In this document: positions 1 through 8,843 of the stretch, in pieces
How positions within the stretch are numbered: the first letter of the stretch is position 1
Layout of the letters: every line of letters begins with the position of its first letter
Assembly (NCBI GenBank): GCA_965262395.1
Contig: OZ253531.1
Span: forward strand, 682,001-746,000
From: CBDHFF01 sp965262395
GTDB taxonomy: Bacteria > Pseudomonadota > Alphaproteobacteria > Rickettsiales > Anaplasmataceae
Reading direction: 5' to 3'
Length of the DNA: 64,000 bases
Notes under the pieces: model-generated
Told to the model about the DNA's origin: nothing
What the model saw: only the letters and a program-made list of their open reading frames with translations
Database searches by the model: none
Translations under genes and position numbers: made by a program

Positions 1-67
1 TCAAGCACCATACCAGCTAAGCATTACAACATCGATATGCTAGCGTTCCAATAACAAATTGTCAATT

Positions 68-648
68 ACTGATTAATAATTTTACAAACCTTGATCATCA
101 GATATGTATAAATTGGATCTTATTTGTTATCTATTGGGGGGTGTATCTCAAGTTTCAGTTCTTTTACTGATTAATAATTTTATAAACCTTGATCATTAGA
201 TATGTATAAATTGGATCTTATTTGTTATCTATTGGGGGGTGTATCTCAAGTTTCAGTTCTTTTACTGATTAATAATTTTATAAACCTTGATCATTAGATA
301 TGTATAAATTGGATCTTATTTGTTATCTATTGGGGGGTGTATCTCAAGTTTCAGTTCTTTTACTGATTAATAATTTTATAAACCTTGATCATTAGATATG
401 TATAAATTGGATCTTATTTGTTATCTATTGGGGGGTGTATCTCAAGTTTCAGTTCTTTTACTGATTAATAATTTTATAAACCTTGATCATTAGATATGTG
501 GATCTTATTTGTTATCTATTGGGGGGCGTATCTCAAGTTTCAGTTCTTTTACTGATTAATAATTTTACAAACCTTGATCATTAGATATGTATAAATTGGA
601 TCTTATTTGTTATCTATTGGGGGGTGTATCTCAAGTTTCAGTTCTTTC
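68..648. repeat. Six tandem copies of a 98-bp repeat at the chpT 3' end
   Basis: Copies begin at about 68, 166, 264, 362, 460 and 551. The fifth is 91 bp because it lacks a 7-base TATAAAT segment; the others are near-identical. Each unit contains, in reverse orientation, the last dozen or so codons and stop of chpT plus the downstream spacer. It therefore looks like an expanded duplication of the chpT 3' end, not an independent element. No spacer-like variable parts are present, so it is not a CRISPR array. Confidence 0.95.
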
Positions 649-1355
649 TTATTGTTGCTTGCCTTAAATAGTAAAGCAGATTGTTGTATTAATAGTGATG
701 TCCAAAAAGGTTGTATATTATCTATACCAGGTTCTATCTCTTGGCTAAAATTATTTAGTAATCCAAGGCTAGTAAGACTGCCATACTCCATATCGGATCC
801 ATGGTTCATAGCGATTATAGTTATTGATTGCGAATCTTTTATTTCTATAACCAATTCTTTTATGCTTAAGCTCATTTCGGTCATTACAATAATACAATTG
901 TATAGTATTTGTTTTACGTTTGCGTCAATGTTGACAGTTCTTACATCTTCTGTTGTTACAACTCTCACCTCTATTTGCTTTCTTTTAAGAAAATTTTGAA
1001 TCTCCTCTTTGCATTCCAGGGCGGATTCGAGTATATTACTTGTAATATGGCTATAAGCAGAGCGCAGAAATATTATTCTACTGACACTATCTTTTGTGCT
1101 ATCTGTAATGATCGATAAAGCAAGTTGTTTTTGGCTTTCATCAGAGGCTAGATCAGACTTACTTAATATATCTAGCGCGCAGTAAGAAGAATTTATGGGG
1201 CTGGCCATATCATGACACAGTTTTGCAGACAATAACCTCACGATCTTCAGCATTTTATCTAATTTAATGGTAACTTTACCGTTAACTAACTTCATCACAA
1301 TGCCGATGTGGTAAGATTGATAAAACATCCTATACGGATTCACCATATTTTGCAA
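603..1355 (-). CDS. chpT: Histidine phosphotransferase, ChpT family
   Basis: ChpT relays phosphate from the hybrid kinase CckA to the cell-cycle regulators CtrA and CpdR in the alphaproteobacterial cytoplasm. The protein has the family's helical dimerisation region with the phospho-accepting His in KLCHDMASP (about residue 48), followed by a degenerate ATPase-like C-terminal half of about 160 residues. The 250-residue frame has about 34 residues before the usual start area; an internal Met at residue 35 (codon near 1253) may be the true start. The last codons lie inside the first copy of the 98-bp repeat array. It is divergent from acnA, with about 170 bp between them. No CckA or CtrA gene is present here. 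The family call is from motif and architecture. Confidence 0.8.
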   Translation of the reverse strand: MQNMVNPYRMFYQSYHIGIVMKLVNGKVTIKLDKMLKIVRLLSAKLCHDMASPINSSYCALDILSKSDLASDESQKQLALSIITDSTKDSVSRIIFLRSAYSHITSNILESALECKEEIQNFLKRKQIEVRVVTTEDVRTVNIDANVKQILYNCIIVMTEMSLSIKELVIEIKDSQSITIIAMNHGSDMEYGSLTSLGLLNNFSQEIEPGIDNIQPFWTSLLIQQSALLFKASNNKKELKLEIHPPIDNK

Positions 1356-1528
1356 CAGATATTAAAATATATATTATTTTAGATCACTATATTAATAGCA
1401 TAATATTATTATTTTAATTTATTATACTACTTATAATATCAATTATTTCTTAATTTAGTTGAATTCTTTTTCTTAAAGTTGTATGTTGTGCTATGTATGT
1501 ATATGTAATATTTATTTTGGTATAGACT

Positions 1529-4180
1529 ATGTCGTTAGATTCATTTGGGGCGAAAAGAGAATTAAATGTTGGTGAGAAGAGCTATATCTACTTTGATATA
1601 GGTGCGTGTGGAGATATAGTAAATAAATTACCTAAATCTTTGAAGGTTTTGCTAGAAAATTTACTCAGATATGAGGACGGAAAGACCGTTACAAAAAATG
1701 ATATAGAGAATCTATTAGGGTGGCTAAAGGAAGGCAAATCTACCCATGAAATTGCATATAGGCCAGCCAGGGTATTAATGCAGGATTTTACAGGTGTGCC
1801 AGCTATTGTGGATCTAGCAGCGATGAGAGATGCAATGGTGAAGTTGGGAGGAGATGCAACTAAAATTAATCCGATGGTACCTATAGATTTAGTAATAGAC
1901 CACTCAGTGCAGGTTGATAGATTTGGAAGTGTTGATTCTTACAAAATTAACGTGGAACATGAAATGAGAAGAAATAAGGAACGATATGAGTTTCTAAGAT
2001 GGGGACAAGAAGCATTTGATAATTTTAGAGTTGTACCTCCGGGAACTGGCATATGTCACCAAGTAAATCTTGAATATCTAGCTAAAGTAGTTTGGATTAA
2101 TGAAGTAAATGGAAAAAGTGTTATTTATCCTGATTCTTTAGTTGGAACCGACAGTCATACTACAATGATCAATGGTATATCAGTACTTGGATGGGGTGTT
2201 GGTGGTATTGAAGCAGAAGCAGCTATGCTGGGTCAACCTATCTCTATGCTTATTCCTGAAGTTGTAGGTGTTAATCTTAGGGGGTCTTTACCTGAAGGAG
2301 CTACTGCAACTGATTTAGTTTTGACTGTTACAGAGAGATTGCGTCAGAAGGGTGTAGTTGGAAAATTTGTTGAGTTTTATGGTGATGGAGTGGCTGGATT
2401 ATCCCTAGCTGATCGTGCAACAATATCCAATATGGCACCAGAATATGGTGCTACTTGTGGATTTTTCCCTGTTGATGAACAAACTATGAATTATTTGGAA
2501 TTGTCAGGTCGTGCTGAAGAAAATATTAAGCTTGTTGAAGCATATGCGAAAGCACAAGGAATGTGGGGATCAAGTGATGCAAAATTCACAGATAGTATAG
2601 ATGTTGATTTATCAGTTATTGAATCAAGTTTAGCAGGTCCAAAGCGTCCACAAGACAGAGTAACTCTAAGCAGTATAGCTGCCTCATATCGAAAGGCTTG
2701 TGAAGAAACTGGGGGTAAATCTCTTGGTAAGGAAGTTAGTGTTTCCGGCAAAGAATATAATCTGAAAGATGGAGCAGTGGTAATAGGTGCAATAACGAGT
2801 TGTACTAATACATCTAATCCCAGTGTAATGATTGCTGCTGGATTGGTGGCTAAGAAAGCTAAAGAGCTTGGTTTGTCTGTAAAGCCATGGGTCAAAACAT
2901 CTCTAGCTCCAGGTTCTAAGGTGGTTACTGAGTATCTTGAGAAGGCTGGATTGCAAGGCTATCTTAATGACTTAGGATTTAATTTAGTTGGTTATGGCTG
3001 CACAACTTGTATAGGTAATTCTGGACCTTTAGATTCTGATATAGAAAATGCTATTTCAGAAAATGATCTAACAGTTGGTTCTGTTTTATCGGGTAATCGT
3101 AACTTCGAAGGTCGGGTGCATCCTTTGTGTAAGGTGAATTATTTGGCATCTCCGCCTTTGGTTGTTGCATATTCGCTAGCTGGAACTGTTGATATTGACT
3201 TGGCAAAAGATCCTATTAACAAAGATAGTCAAGGAAATGATGTGTATCTAAGAGATATATGGCCATCCAATAGTGAGATTAATGACTTGATGCATGCAGT
3301 TGTAAAGAGGGACATGTTTATTAAAAAGTATAAGGATGTTTTCCTTGGAGACGAAGATTGGCAGAATATTAGTGTTTCTAAAGGCAGTAATTATAGTTGG
3401 GATGATAGTAATACATATATACAAAATCCACCGTATTTTGAAAATTTAAAAGCCGGGTCTGAGAAAGAGACCTTTGAATGTGATGGGGCAAATATTTTGG
3501 CATTACTTGGCGATAGTATTACTACCGATCATATTTCTCCTGCGGGAAATATTGCTAAAAATACTCCAGCCGCAAGATATTTGAATAGCTTAGGAATTGA
3601 AGTTAAGGATTTCAATTCTTATGGGTCTCGAAGAGGTAATCATAATGTAATGATGAGAGGAACCTTTGCTAATATAAGAATTAAAAATGAAATGGCAGGT
3701 AAAGAAGGTGGTTATACTAAATACGTTCCTAGTGGGGAAGAGGTGTCAATTTATGATGCTGCTATGAAGTATAAGGTAGGTAATGTACCATTGGTAGTAA
3801 TCGGGGGTAAGGAATATGGTACTGGATCAAGCCGTGATTGGGCTGCTAAAGGTACAAAATTGCTTGGTGTTAAAGCTGTTGTAGCTGAGAGTTTCGAGAG
3901 GATACATAGGTCTAATCTAGTAGGCATGGGTGTTTTACCTTTAGTTTTTAAGGACAATGTGAGTAGAAAATCTTTAGGATTGGATGGTAGCGAAAGAATT
4001 ACTATAGAAAAATTTGATTCTAATGTGAGGCCAAAATTTGATATTGGGTGTTCAATTGAAAAAGAAGATGGTTCTATTGTTAATATCACTTTATTATGTC
4101 GACTAGATACTGAGGCAGAGATTAGATACTTCTTTGATGGAGGAATTTTAAATAGTGTGATTAAGAATTTAATTGCATAA
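1529..4180 (+). CDS. acnA: Aconitate hydratase A
   Basis: This TCA-cycle enzyme interconverts citrate and isocitrate through a [4Fe-4S] cluster. The 883-residue length matches the AcnA/IRP1 family. The three cluster cysteines are visible: Cys425 in TSCTNTSNPS, and Cys491 and Cys494 in GYGCTTCIGNSGP. The swivelling C-terminal domain follows, with GDSITTDHISPAG and the substrate-binding GTGSSRDWAAKG. The start is the ATG at 1529, preceded by an AT-rich spacer with no strong Shine-Dalgarno. The stop codon lies in a small 18-bp direct repeat. The gene is complete with no unusual features, and stands alone between chpT and an accessory region. Confidence 0.97.
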   Translation: MSLDSFGAKRELNVGEKSYIYFDIGACGDIVNKLPKSLKVLLENLLRYEDGKTVTKNDIENLLGWLKEGKSTHEIAYRPARVLMQDFTGVPAIVDLAAMRDAMVKLGGDATKINPMVPIDLVIDHSVQVDRFGSVDSYKINVEHEMRRNKERYEFLRWGQEAFDNFRVVPPGTGICHQVNLEYLAKVVWINEVNGKSVIYPDSLVGTDSHTTMINGISVLGWGVGGIEAEAAMLGQPISMLIPEVVGVNLRGSLPEGATATDLVLTVTERLRQKGVVGKFVEFYGDGVAGLSLADRATISNMAPEYGATCGFFPVDEQTMNYLELSGRAEENIKLVEAYAKAQGMWGSSDAKFTDSIDVDLSVIESSLAGPKRPQDRVTLSSIAASYRKACEETGGKSLGKEVSVSGKEYNLKDGAVVIGAITSCTNTSNPSVMIAAGLVAKKAKELGLSVKPWVKTSLAPGSKVVTEYLEKAGLQGYLNDLGFNLVGYGCTTCIGNSGPLDSDIENAISENDLTVGSVLSGNRNFEGRVHPLCKVNYLASPPLVVAYSLAGTVDIDLAKDPINKDSQGNDVYLRDIWPSNSEINDLMHAVVKRDMFIKKYKDVFLGDEDWQNISVSKGSNYSWDDSNTYIQNPPYFENLKAGSEKETFECDGANILALLGDSITTDHISPAGNIAKNTPAARYLNSLGIEVKDFNSYGSRRGNHNVMMRGTFANIRIKNEMAGKEGGYTKYVPSGEEVSIYDAAMKYKVGNVPLVVIGGKEYGTGSSRDWAAKGTKLLGVKAVVAESFERIHRSNLVGMGVLPLVFKDNVSRKSLGLDGSERITIEKFDSNVRPKFDIGCSIEKEDGSIVNITLLCRLDTEAEIRYFFDGGILNSVIKNLIA

Positions 4181-4206
4181 AGATACTAAATTGCATAAAG
4201 ATACTA
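4171..4206. repeat. 18-bp direct repeat over the acnA stop codon
   Basis: Two copies of an 18-bp unit beginning AATTGCATAAAG lie at 4171 and 4189. The first contains the last codons and stop of acnA, the second lies just downstream. It is a small example of the gene-end duplications seen across the window. Confidence 0.85.
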
Positions 4207-4214
4207 ATAGTATT

Positions 4215-4265
4215 AATAAAAAGCCTTTAATGATTAGGTTGATTTACTTCTTGGGCTTTATTATA
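4215..4265 (+). terminator. Possible weak terminator after acnA
   Basis: AAAGCC at 4220-4225 can pair with GGCTTT at 4254-4259, followed by TATTATA. The loop is long (about 28 bases) and the U-tract poor, so this is only a candidate. Confidence 0.35.
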
Positions 4266-4300
4266 CTTTGTGATATGTGCGTTAATGGTGGTGCTATTAT

Positions 4301-5167
4301 ATGGATAGTAATAAAGTGAGGACCTTTGAAGAAGGCAAAATCGCTGTACACGATATATTTCTTTTGAAAGTGAGATTATGCGAGAAAAATAAGTTTAAGC
4401 ATGTACTGCTAAGAATAGCTTTAGGATCTACTGACTTGATGAGCCATGAAATTATAGATCAGTTTATTATGTCATTAAGAGATGTGGCTAAGAAGAAGAA
4501 TAAGTTTAAGCATATACCGATAAGAATGGCTATAGAATCTATTGGCTTGGTGAACCCTAGAGATATAAATCAGTTCACTATGGCGTTAATGGCATTAATA
4601 TCTATAAGAGAGGTGGCTAAGAAGGCTATATCGGCTAAGGAGGTCATAGCGGCTAAGGAGCCTATAGTGGTTGAGTATACAAATTATGAGTCTGCTAGGT
4701 GTCATATTATAAGTATTATGGATAATTATTGGCCTATCGATGGGAGAAAAACTGTTAAGAAAGATGGTAGGACGTTGAAAGAGAGGGTAAGTGAGTTAAG
4801 AGATAATATAGATATACTTCATGATGCCTTATTCGGTAGGGAGGTAAGTGAGGAGATATGTGGTCTTAATATAAATGGTTATAGAATAGGGGATCCGTTA
4901 GCTAATGGTAATAATGCGCTCATTTATAGGATATCCTTTTGTCGACGTAATATGTCCCAAGATCTAAAGAAGTTACTAGATTCTTCTAATAGCGCATCAA
5001 CGACCTGCACTGACACAAGTTTAGAGCAGCTTTCCCCTACATCTAATACTTCTCTTTCTTCAAATGATCTAGAGCAGCTTTCCCCTCCATCTAATACTTC
5101 TCTTTCTTCAAATGATCTAGAGCAGCTTTCCCCTACATCTAATACTTCTCTTTCTCAAATGATCTAG
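4301..5167 (+). CDS. Hypothetical repeat protein, probably truncated by a frameshift
   Basis: No family is recognised. The N-terminal half has an internal duplication: KNKFKHVLLRIALGS and KNKFKHIPIRMAIES each begin a segment of about 44 residues. Residues about 195-215 read GYRIGDPLANGNNALIYR, which resembles the glycine-rich loop of a protein kinase, but no kinase lobe follows. The C-terminus enters 16-residue repeats (LEQLSPTSNTSLSSND). The fourth repeat has lost one base in its TTCTTTCTTC tract near 5155, bringing a stop at 5165-5167. More 48-bp units continue downstream out of frame, so the original protein was probably longer. It may be phase-variable or a decaying gene. Start: ATG at 4301. 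Confidence 0.6.
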   Translation: MDSNKVRTFEEGKIAVHDIFLLKVRLCEKNKFKHVLLRIALGSTDLMSHEIIDQFIMSLRDVAKKKNKFKHIPIRMAIESIGLVNPRDINQFTMALMALISIREVAKKAISAKEVIAAKEPIVVEYTNYESARCHIISIMDNYWPIDGRKTVKKDGRTLKERVSELRDNIDILHDALFGREVSEEICGLNINGYRIGDPLANGNNALIYRISFCRRNMSQDLKKLLDSSNSASTTCTDTSLEQLSPTSNTSLSSNDLEQLSPPSNTSLSSNDLEQLSPTSNTSLSQMI

Positions 5168-5395
5168 AGCAGCTTTCCCCTACATCTAATACTTCTCTTT
5201 CTTCAAATGATCTAGAGCAGCTTTCCCCTACATCTAATACTTCTCTTTCTTCAAATGATCTAGAGCAGCTTGCCCCTCCATCTAATACTTCTCTTTCTCA
5301 AATGATCTAGAGCAGCTTTCCCCTACATCTAATACTTCTCTTTCTCAAATGATCTAGAGCAGCTTTCCCTATATCTAATACTTCTTTTCTTCTAA
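5020..5395. repeat. 48-bp tandem repeats with single-base losses
   Basis: About eight units of 48 bp encode LEQLSPTSNTSLSSND in frame. Three units (ending near 5160, 5300 and 5350) are 47 bp because one T is missing from the TTCTTTCTTC tract. The first loss ends the ORF that starts at 4301. The three losses together restore the original phase only after the array has been read out of frame. Confidence 0.9.
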
Positions 5396-6009
5396 GGGGC
5401 TGGAAGTAACATAACAGAAGGTAAGTTAACAAGAAAAAGATGATGATAATGCGTATCTAATACAATAATTAACTAGGAAATTACTGATCAAGAAAAAATG
5501 ATTATATGATGGTTAGGTAAAAAATATGAAGTTCAATAGATTATCTGAATAACGTTACTGATGCTTGTATGAATAATAAAGTGAACAATTTGGCGTAGCG
5601 CACAATATGTATTTTGCTGCATAAGCCCTAAATTAGATAAAGATTTTCTAAATTCTCAATAAGTAGCTTAGATATTTGTAAACGAGAGTGATGATTTACT
5701 CCTAAGAAATTCAGGATTCTCAATAAATAGCTTAGATATTTGTGAACGAGAGTGATGATTTACTCCTAAGAAATTCAGGATTAGATCCTTCTTTTGTCTT
5801 TGGATAGTTCTTATTCTTATTAATTCAAAAGATCAGTGGTTTTAAATTCATTTGTCAAATGGTCTTTGAGGAGTATATCTGATATACTAAAGCTTGCAAT
5901 ATTATACCGATAAAACAGACTTTTTTATTGTTTAGCATTATCTCTTCTAATTGATCTTTACTATAAAGGTAAAATTAGATAGAATTAATCATCTATTTAT
6001 AAATAATTT
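5396..6009. other. Gene-poor spacer
   Basis: About 600 bases of very AT-rich DNA without a convincing ORF on either strand. It contains a two-copy 64-bp direct repeat. No RNA gene or clear promoter was recognised. Confidence 0.6.
5653..5780. repeat. 64-bp direct repeat, two copies
   Basis: Units begin TTCTCAATAA at 5653 and 5717 and differ at only a few positions. They lie in non-coding DNA. Confidence 0.9.
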
Positions 6010-6010
6010 A

Positions 6011-6043
6011 GTTATGTTTAGTTATGTTTAGTTATGTTTAGTT
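6011..6043 (+). repeat. 10-bp tandem repeat that supplies start codons
   Basis: The unit GTTATGTTTA is repeated three times, followed by a partial copy. It puts ATG codons at 6014, 6024 and 6034, each in a different frame. The first two open five-codon ORFs ending in TAG; only 6034 enters the long ORF. No Shine-Dalgarno is visible upstream. Confidence 0.85.
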
Positions 6044-7935
6044 ATTTTAAAGATACATTGTTTGGTGGTCATGAAGTAAGTTATGAGTTCGTATTAGAAT
6101 CAAAGATTCAGGAAGCAAAAAGTCTACTGCGTGGAGAAGGGGTTGATTCTGAATTGTTAAGAGCAGAAGGTGCTAGGTTATGTTCTGAGAGCACTAAATC
6201 GATTGATAATAATAGTTATAATCTTTTGGTAAAAAATATAGAACGTGCTATGGCATTTGTAAGAAAGAATATATCATTAACTGAAGAACTAAGTTCTGTA
6301 ATGGAACTTTGCAAAATATGGAAGGAAAGTAATGGGATAACATTTACGCAGATGGTAAAAGATCCTTCTGGACCCCTTCCAGCCGAGGAAGGGCTATGTG
6401 CTATCCGAGACGATATTGCTGAATCATCACAAATAGATCTGTACCATTCTAGACGTAAGGCTATGTACCAGGCTTTTCATGACTATGTTCAATATATTGT
6501 TTATGGACATCCTTTGCTAAGAATCTCTTGCTTGATTGATGATGTTGCATTCATTATTAAGGGTATAGAGGGATGTATGTCTACTGATGATCTAGAGAAA
6601 AATCAAAGTCTTGCTATAATAAAAAAATCTCAGGGCATAATTGAATCAGCGTATCAAAGGATTGTTAAGGAGGTTAATGGTGTTACTACTGCTGCTTATT
6701 GGCATGATTTCAATACAATGATCAGATTTGTATCTTCCTTGGAAGAGTTATACGATCATATGCAGTTTATAATACAACAGCTTGAGTCTCATAAAGATAC
6801 ATGGCAGGTATTCATAGGCAACGTAGTTTGGGAAAGGTTTTTTTGTAGATATAAATTAGTAGAAGTATTAATAAATGATTTCTTCAGAGTAAAATTATTA
6901 TTAACAGGAATACACAAAGACGAAATACCTGGTTCAGTTATAGTATCTGGAATTCAAGCTGAAGCTATCACGGTCGCTGTAGATATAATGGTTCAGTACA
7001 TTTTTAAGGCTATTGATAATAGTAAGCTCAGTGAGCATCAAGAGGTTATTACGCATATTACAGAAAAATATGTAGCTATTAGTGCTGCTGTTGAAAAATA
7101 TGAGAAAACAAAAGGTAAGATACTTAATTTTGAATCTGAATCTCATAAAACGCATAGAAGAGAGGCATTTCAAAAGGTATTACCTATTATCCTGGGACAT
7201 GTAACTGAGCTAAATAAGGGAATAGATCTGTTGAATAAGGAAGCAGGAAATAATTATATGAAATTCGATATGGATGAGATAACTAAGATTGATTGTCCTT
7301 CTGCTAAGTGGTACAAGGAATTTCTTATAATGCTTGGCAACATTAGTCAACATATTAAAAATAAAGCTTTGCTCGGTACCTTGCTAGATGCATTTGATAG
7401 CTTTTTATATCCTAAAAAGGTGAGAGTCCAATATAATGCGTTATGTTCAGAATTGTTGAATAGTCTTTCAGATTTTTTCTTGACATGTGATAAAGTAATT
7501 ACTTCTTTGAAAGATAAGGGAGTATATATTTCTCATGATGAATTAAGAATGACTGTTAACATTAGTAATATGTGCTGTGTTACCTTTGTTCCTAATTTAG
7601 AGTTATCTAAAGATTCTTCTGTCGCAACGAGTCTCTCTGGTGCTTCTTGTTACTCTAAAGATGTCACTGCCGCTGCTTCAACGAATCTATCTAGTGCTAG
7701 TGCTTGCTCTAAAAATGTCACTGCCGCTGTTCCAGGGAGCTCCCCTAAAACTGCATCTCTTAAGAATATTTATTATTCTGAGTTGTTTTTATGTGATTGC
7801 TATTGTCAGTATAATGAAAGAGACGTTAAAACAAAGGAAGGACAATATTACTCTCATAATGGTGATGAAAAGACCGATACAGCAAGAAGAAAGAAGTATG
7901 AGTTGGAAAGAGACCAGAAGCTAAAAATAGATTAA
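6034..7935 (+). CDS. Hypothetical 633-residue protein
   Basis: No family is recognised. The protein is largely helical and lacks a signal peptide or membrane segment. A Ser/Ala-rich segment at about residues 530-575 contains imperfect repeats (SGASCYSKDVTAAA, then SSASACSKNVTAAV). The C-terminus is highly charged (KKYELERDQKLKID) and is the first, diverged copy of the 93-bp repeat array downstream. The chosen start is the last of three ATGs in a 10-bp repeat, the only one in frame. It sits between two repeat-rich spacers in an accessory region. It could be a secreted effector, but nothing in the sequence demonstrates this. Confidence 0.65.
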   Translation: MFSYFKDTLFGGHEVSYEFVLESKIQEAKSLLRGEGVDSELLRAEGARLCSESTKSIDNNSYNLLVKNIERAMAFVRKNISLTEELSSVMELCKIWKESNGITFTQMVKDPSGPLPAEEGLCAIRDDIAESSQIDLYHSRRKAMYQAFHDYVQYIVYGHPLLRISCLIDDVAFIIKGIEGCMSTDDLEKNQSLAIIKKSQGIIESAYQRIVKEVNGVTTAAYWHDFNTMIRFVSSLEELYDHMQFIIQQLESHKDTWQVFIGNVVWERFFCRYKLVEVLINDFFRVKLLLTGIHKDEIPGSVIVSGIQAEAITVAVDIMVQYIFKAIDNSKLSEHQEVITHITEKYVAISAAVEKYEKTKGKILNFESESHKTHRREAFQKVLPIILGHVTELNKGIDLLNKEAGNNYMKFDMDEITKIDCPSAKWYKEFLIMLGNISQHIKNKALLGTLLDAFDSFLYPKKVRVQYNALCSELLNSLSDFFLTCDKVITSLKDKGVYISHDELRMTVNISNMCCVTFVPNLELSKDSSVATSLSGASCYSKDVTAAASTNLSSASACSKNVTAAVPGSSPKTASLKNIYYSELFLCDCYCQYNERDVKTKEGQYYSHNGDEKTDTARRKKYELERDQKLKID

Positions 7936-7941
7936 AAGAAA

Positions 7942-8235
7942 TAGGCGCATTATTGATCGAAAACTCTCTGCACAAAGAAAGAAGGATGAGAGTCAAGCAA
8001 TAGCAAACGGCAAAGTTAAAGTTTGTTAAAAGGGTAGGCGCATTATTGATCGAAAACTCTCTGCACCAAGAAAGAAGGATGAGAGTCAAGCAATAGCAAA
8101 CGGCAAAGTTAAAGTTTGTTAAAAGGGTAGGCGCATTATTGATCGAAAACTCTCTACACAAAGAAAGAAGGATGAGAGTTAAGCAATAGCAAACGGCAAA
8201 GTTAAAGTTTGTTAAAAGGGTAGGCGCATTATTGA
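7942..8235. repeat. 93-bp tandem repeats downstream of the 6034 ORF
   Basis: TAGGCGCATT recurs at 7942, 8035, 8128 and 8221, a strict 93-bp period (31 codons). A diverged unit overlaps the 3' end of the preceding gene (from about 7885). The plus-strand frame has a TAA in each unit. The minus strand is open through the array but has no sign of being a gene. Confidence 0.95.
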
Positions 8236-8399
8236 TAAAGAATTGCCTGCATGTGGTATTCTTTCAGATGCTTTGATTAATTAAAGTATGCATTATTAAT
8301 AAATTTGAATCTAGCTAAGATGCGGTTATTACTTGCAGTAATTTGTGATTTCCCTGTTATAGTAGGGAAAATATTAAATCTAGATTATGGTTAAATCAC
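8236..8399. other. Spacer between two repeat arrays
   Basis: AT-rich non-coding DNA with no recognised ORF, RNA or promoter. Confidence 0.5.
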
Positions 8400-8843
8400 A
8401 CGCCGCTTCGTTAATCGTCGATCATTAGATTAGGCGTATTCATTAAGCAGAAGTCTTTGGCTACCTATCTTGAGATTGTAGTAATTTCATTATCAGTCAT
8501 GATAAATCACATGCCGCTTCGTTAATTGTTGATCATTAGATTGGGCGTATTCATTAAGTAGAAGTCTTTGGCTACCTATCTTGAGATTGTAGTAATTTCA
8601 TTATCAGTCATGATAAATCATACGCCGCTTCGTTAATTGTCGATCATTAGATTGGGCGTATTCATTAAGCAGAAGTCTTTGGCTACCTATCTTGAGATTG
8701 TAGTAATTTAATTATCAATCATGATAAATCATACGCCGCTTCGTTAATTGTCGATCATTAGATTGGGCGTATTCATTAAGCAGAAGTCTTTGGCTACCTA
8801 TCTTGAGATTGTAGTAATTTAATTATCAATCATGATAAATCAC
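8400..8843. repeat. Four tandem copies of a 111-bp repeat at the uvrD 3' end
   Basis: CGCCGCTTCG-type starts lie at 8400, 8511, 8622 and 8733. Read on the minus strand, each unit ends with the last codons and TGA stop of the helicase gene (ATT TAT CAT GAT TGA). Adjacent copies differ by a few substitutions. Like the array at 68-648, it grew from the gene's own 3' end. Each unit carries a 27-base segment that recurs inverted at 11553-11579. Confidence 0.95.

Noticed and set aside
68..648. CRISPR array
   Set aside because: Units of 98 bp follow one another directly with no unique spacers and no cas genes.
607..1118. Plus-strand ORFs antisense to chpT
   Set aside because: The minus strand gives a recognisable ChpT motif; the plus frames have no family features.
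7826..8161. Minus-strand 111-codon ORF of 31-residue repeats
   Set aside because: The 93-bp period is a multiple of three, so one frame stays open by chance. It overlaps the 6034 gene and has no ribosome-binding site.
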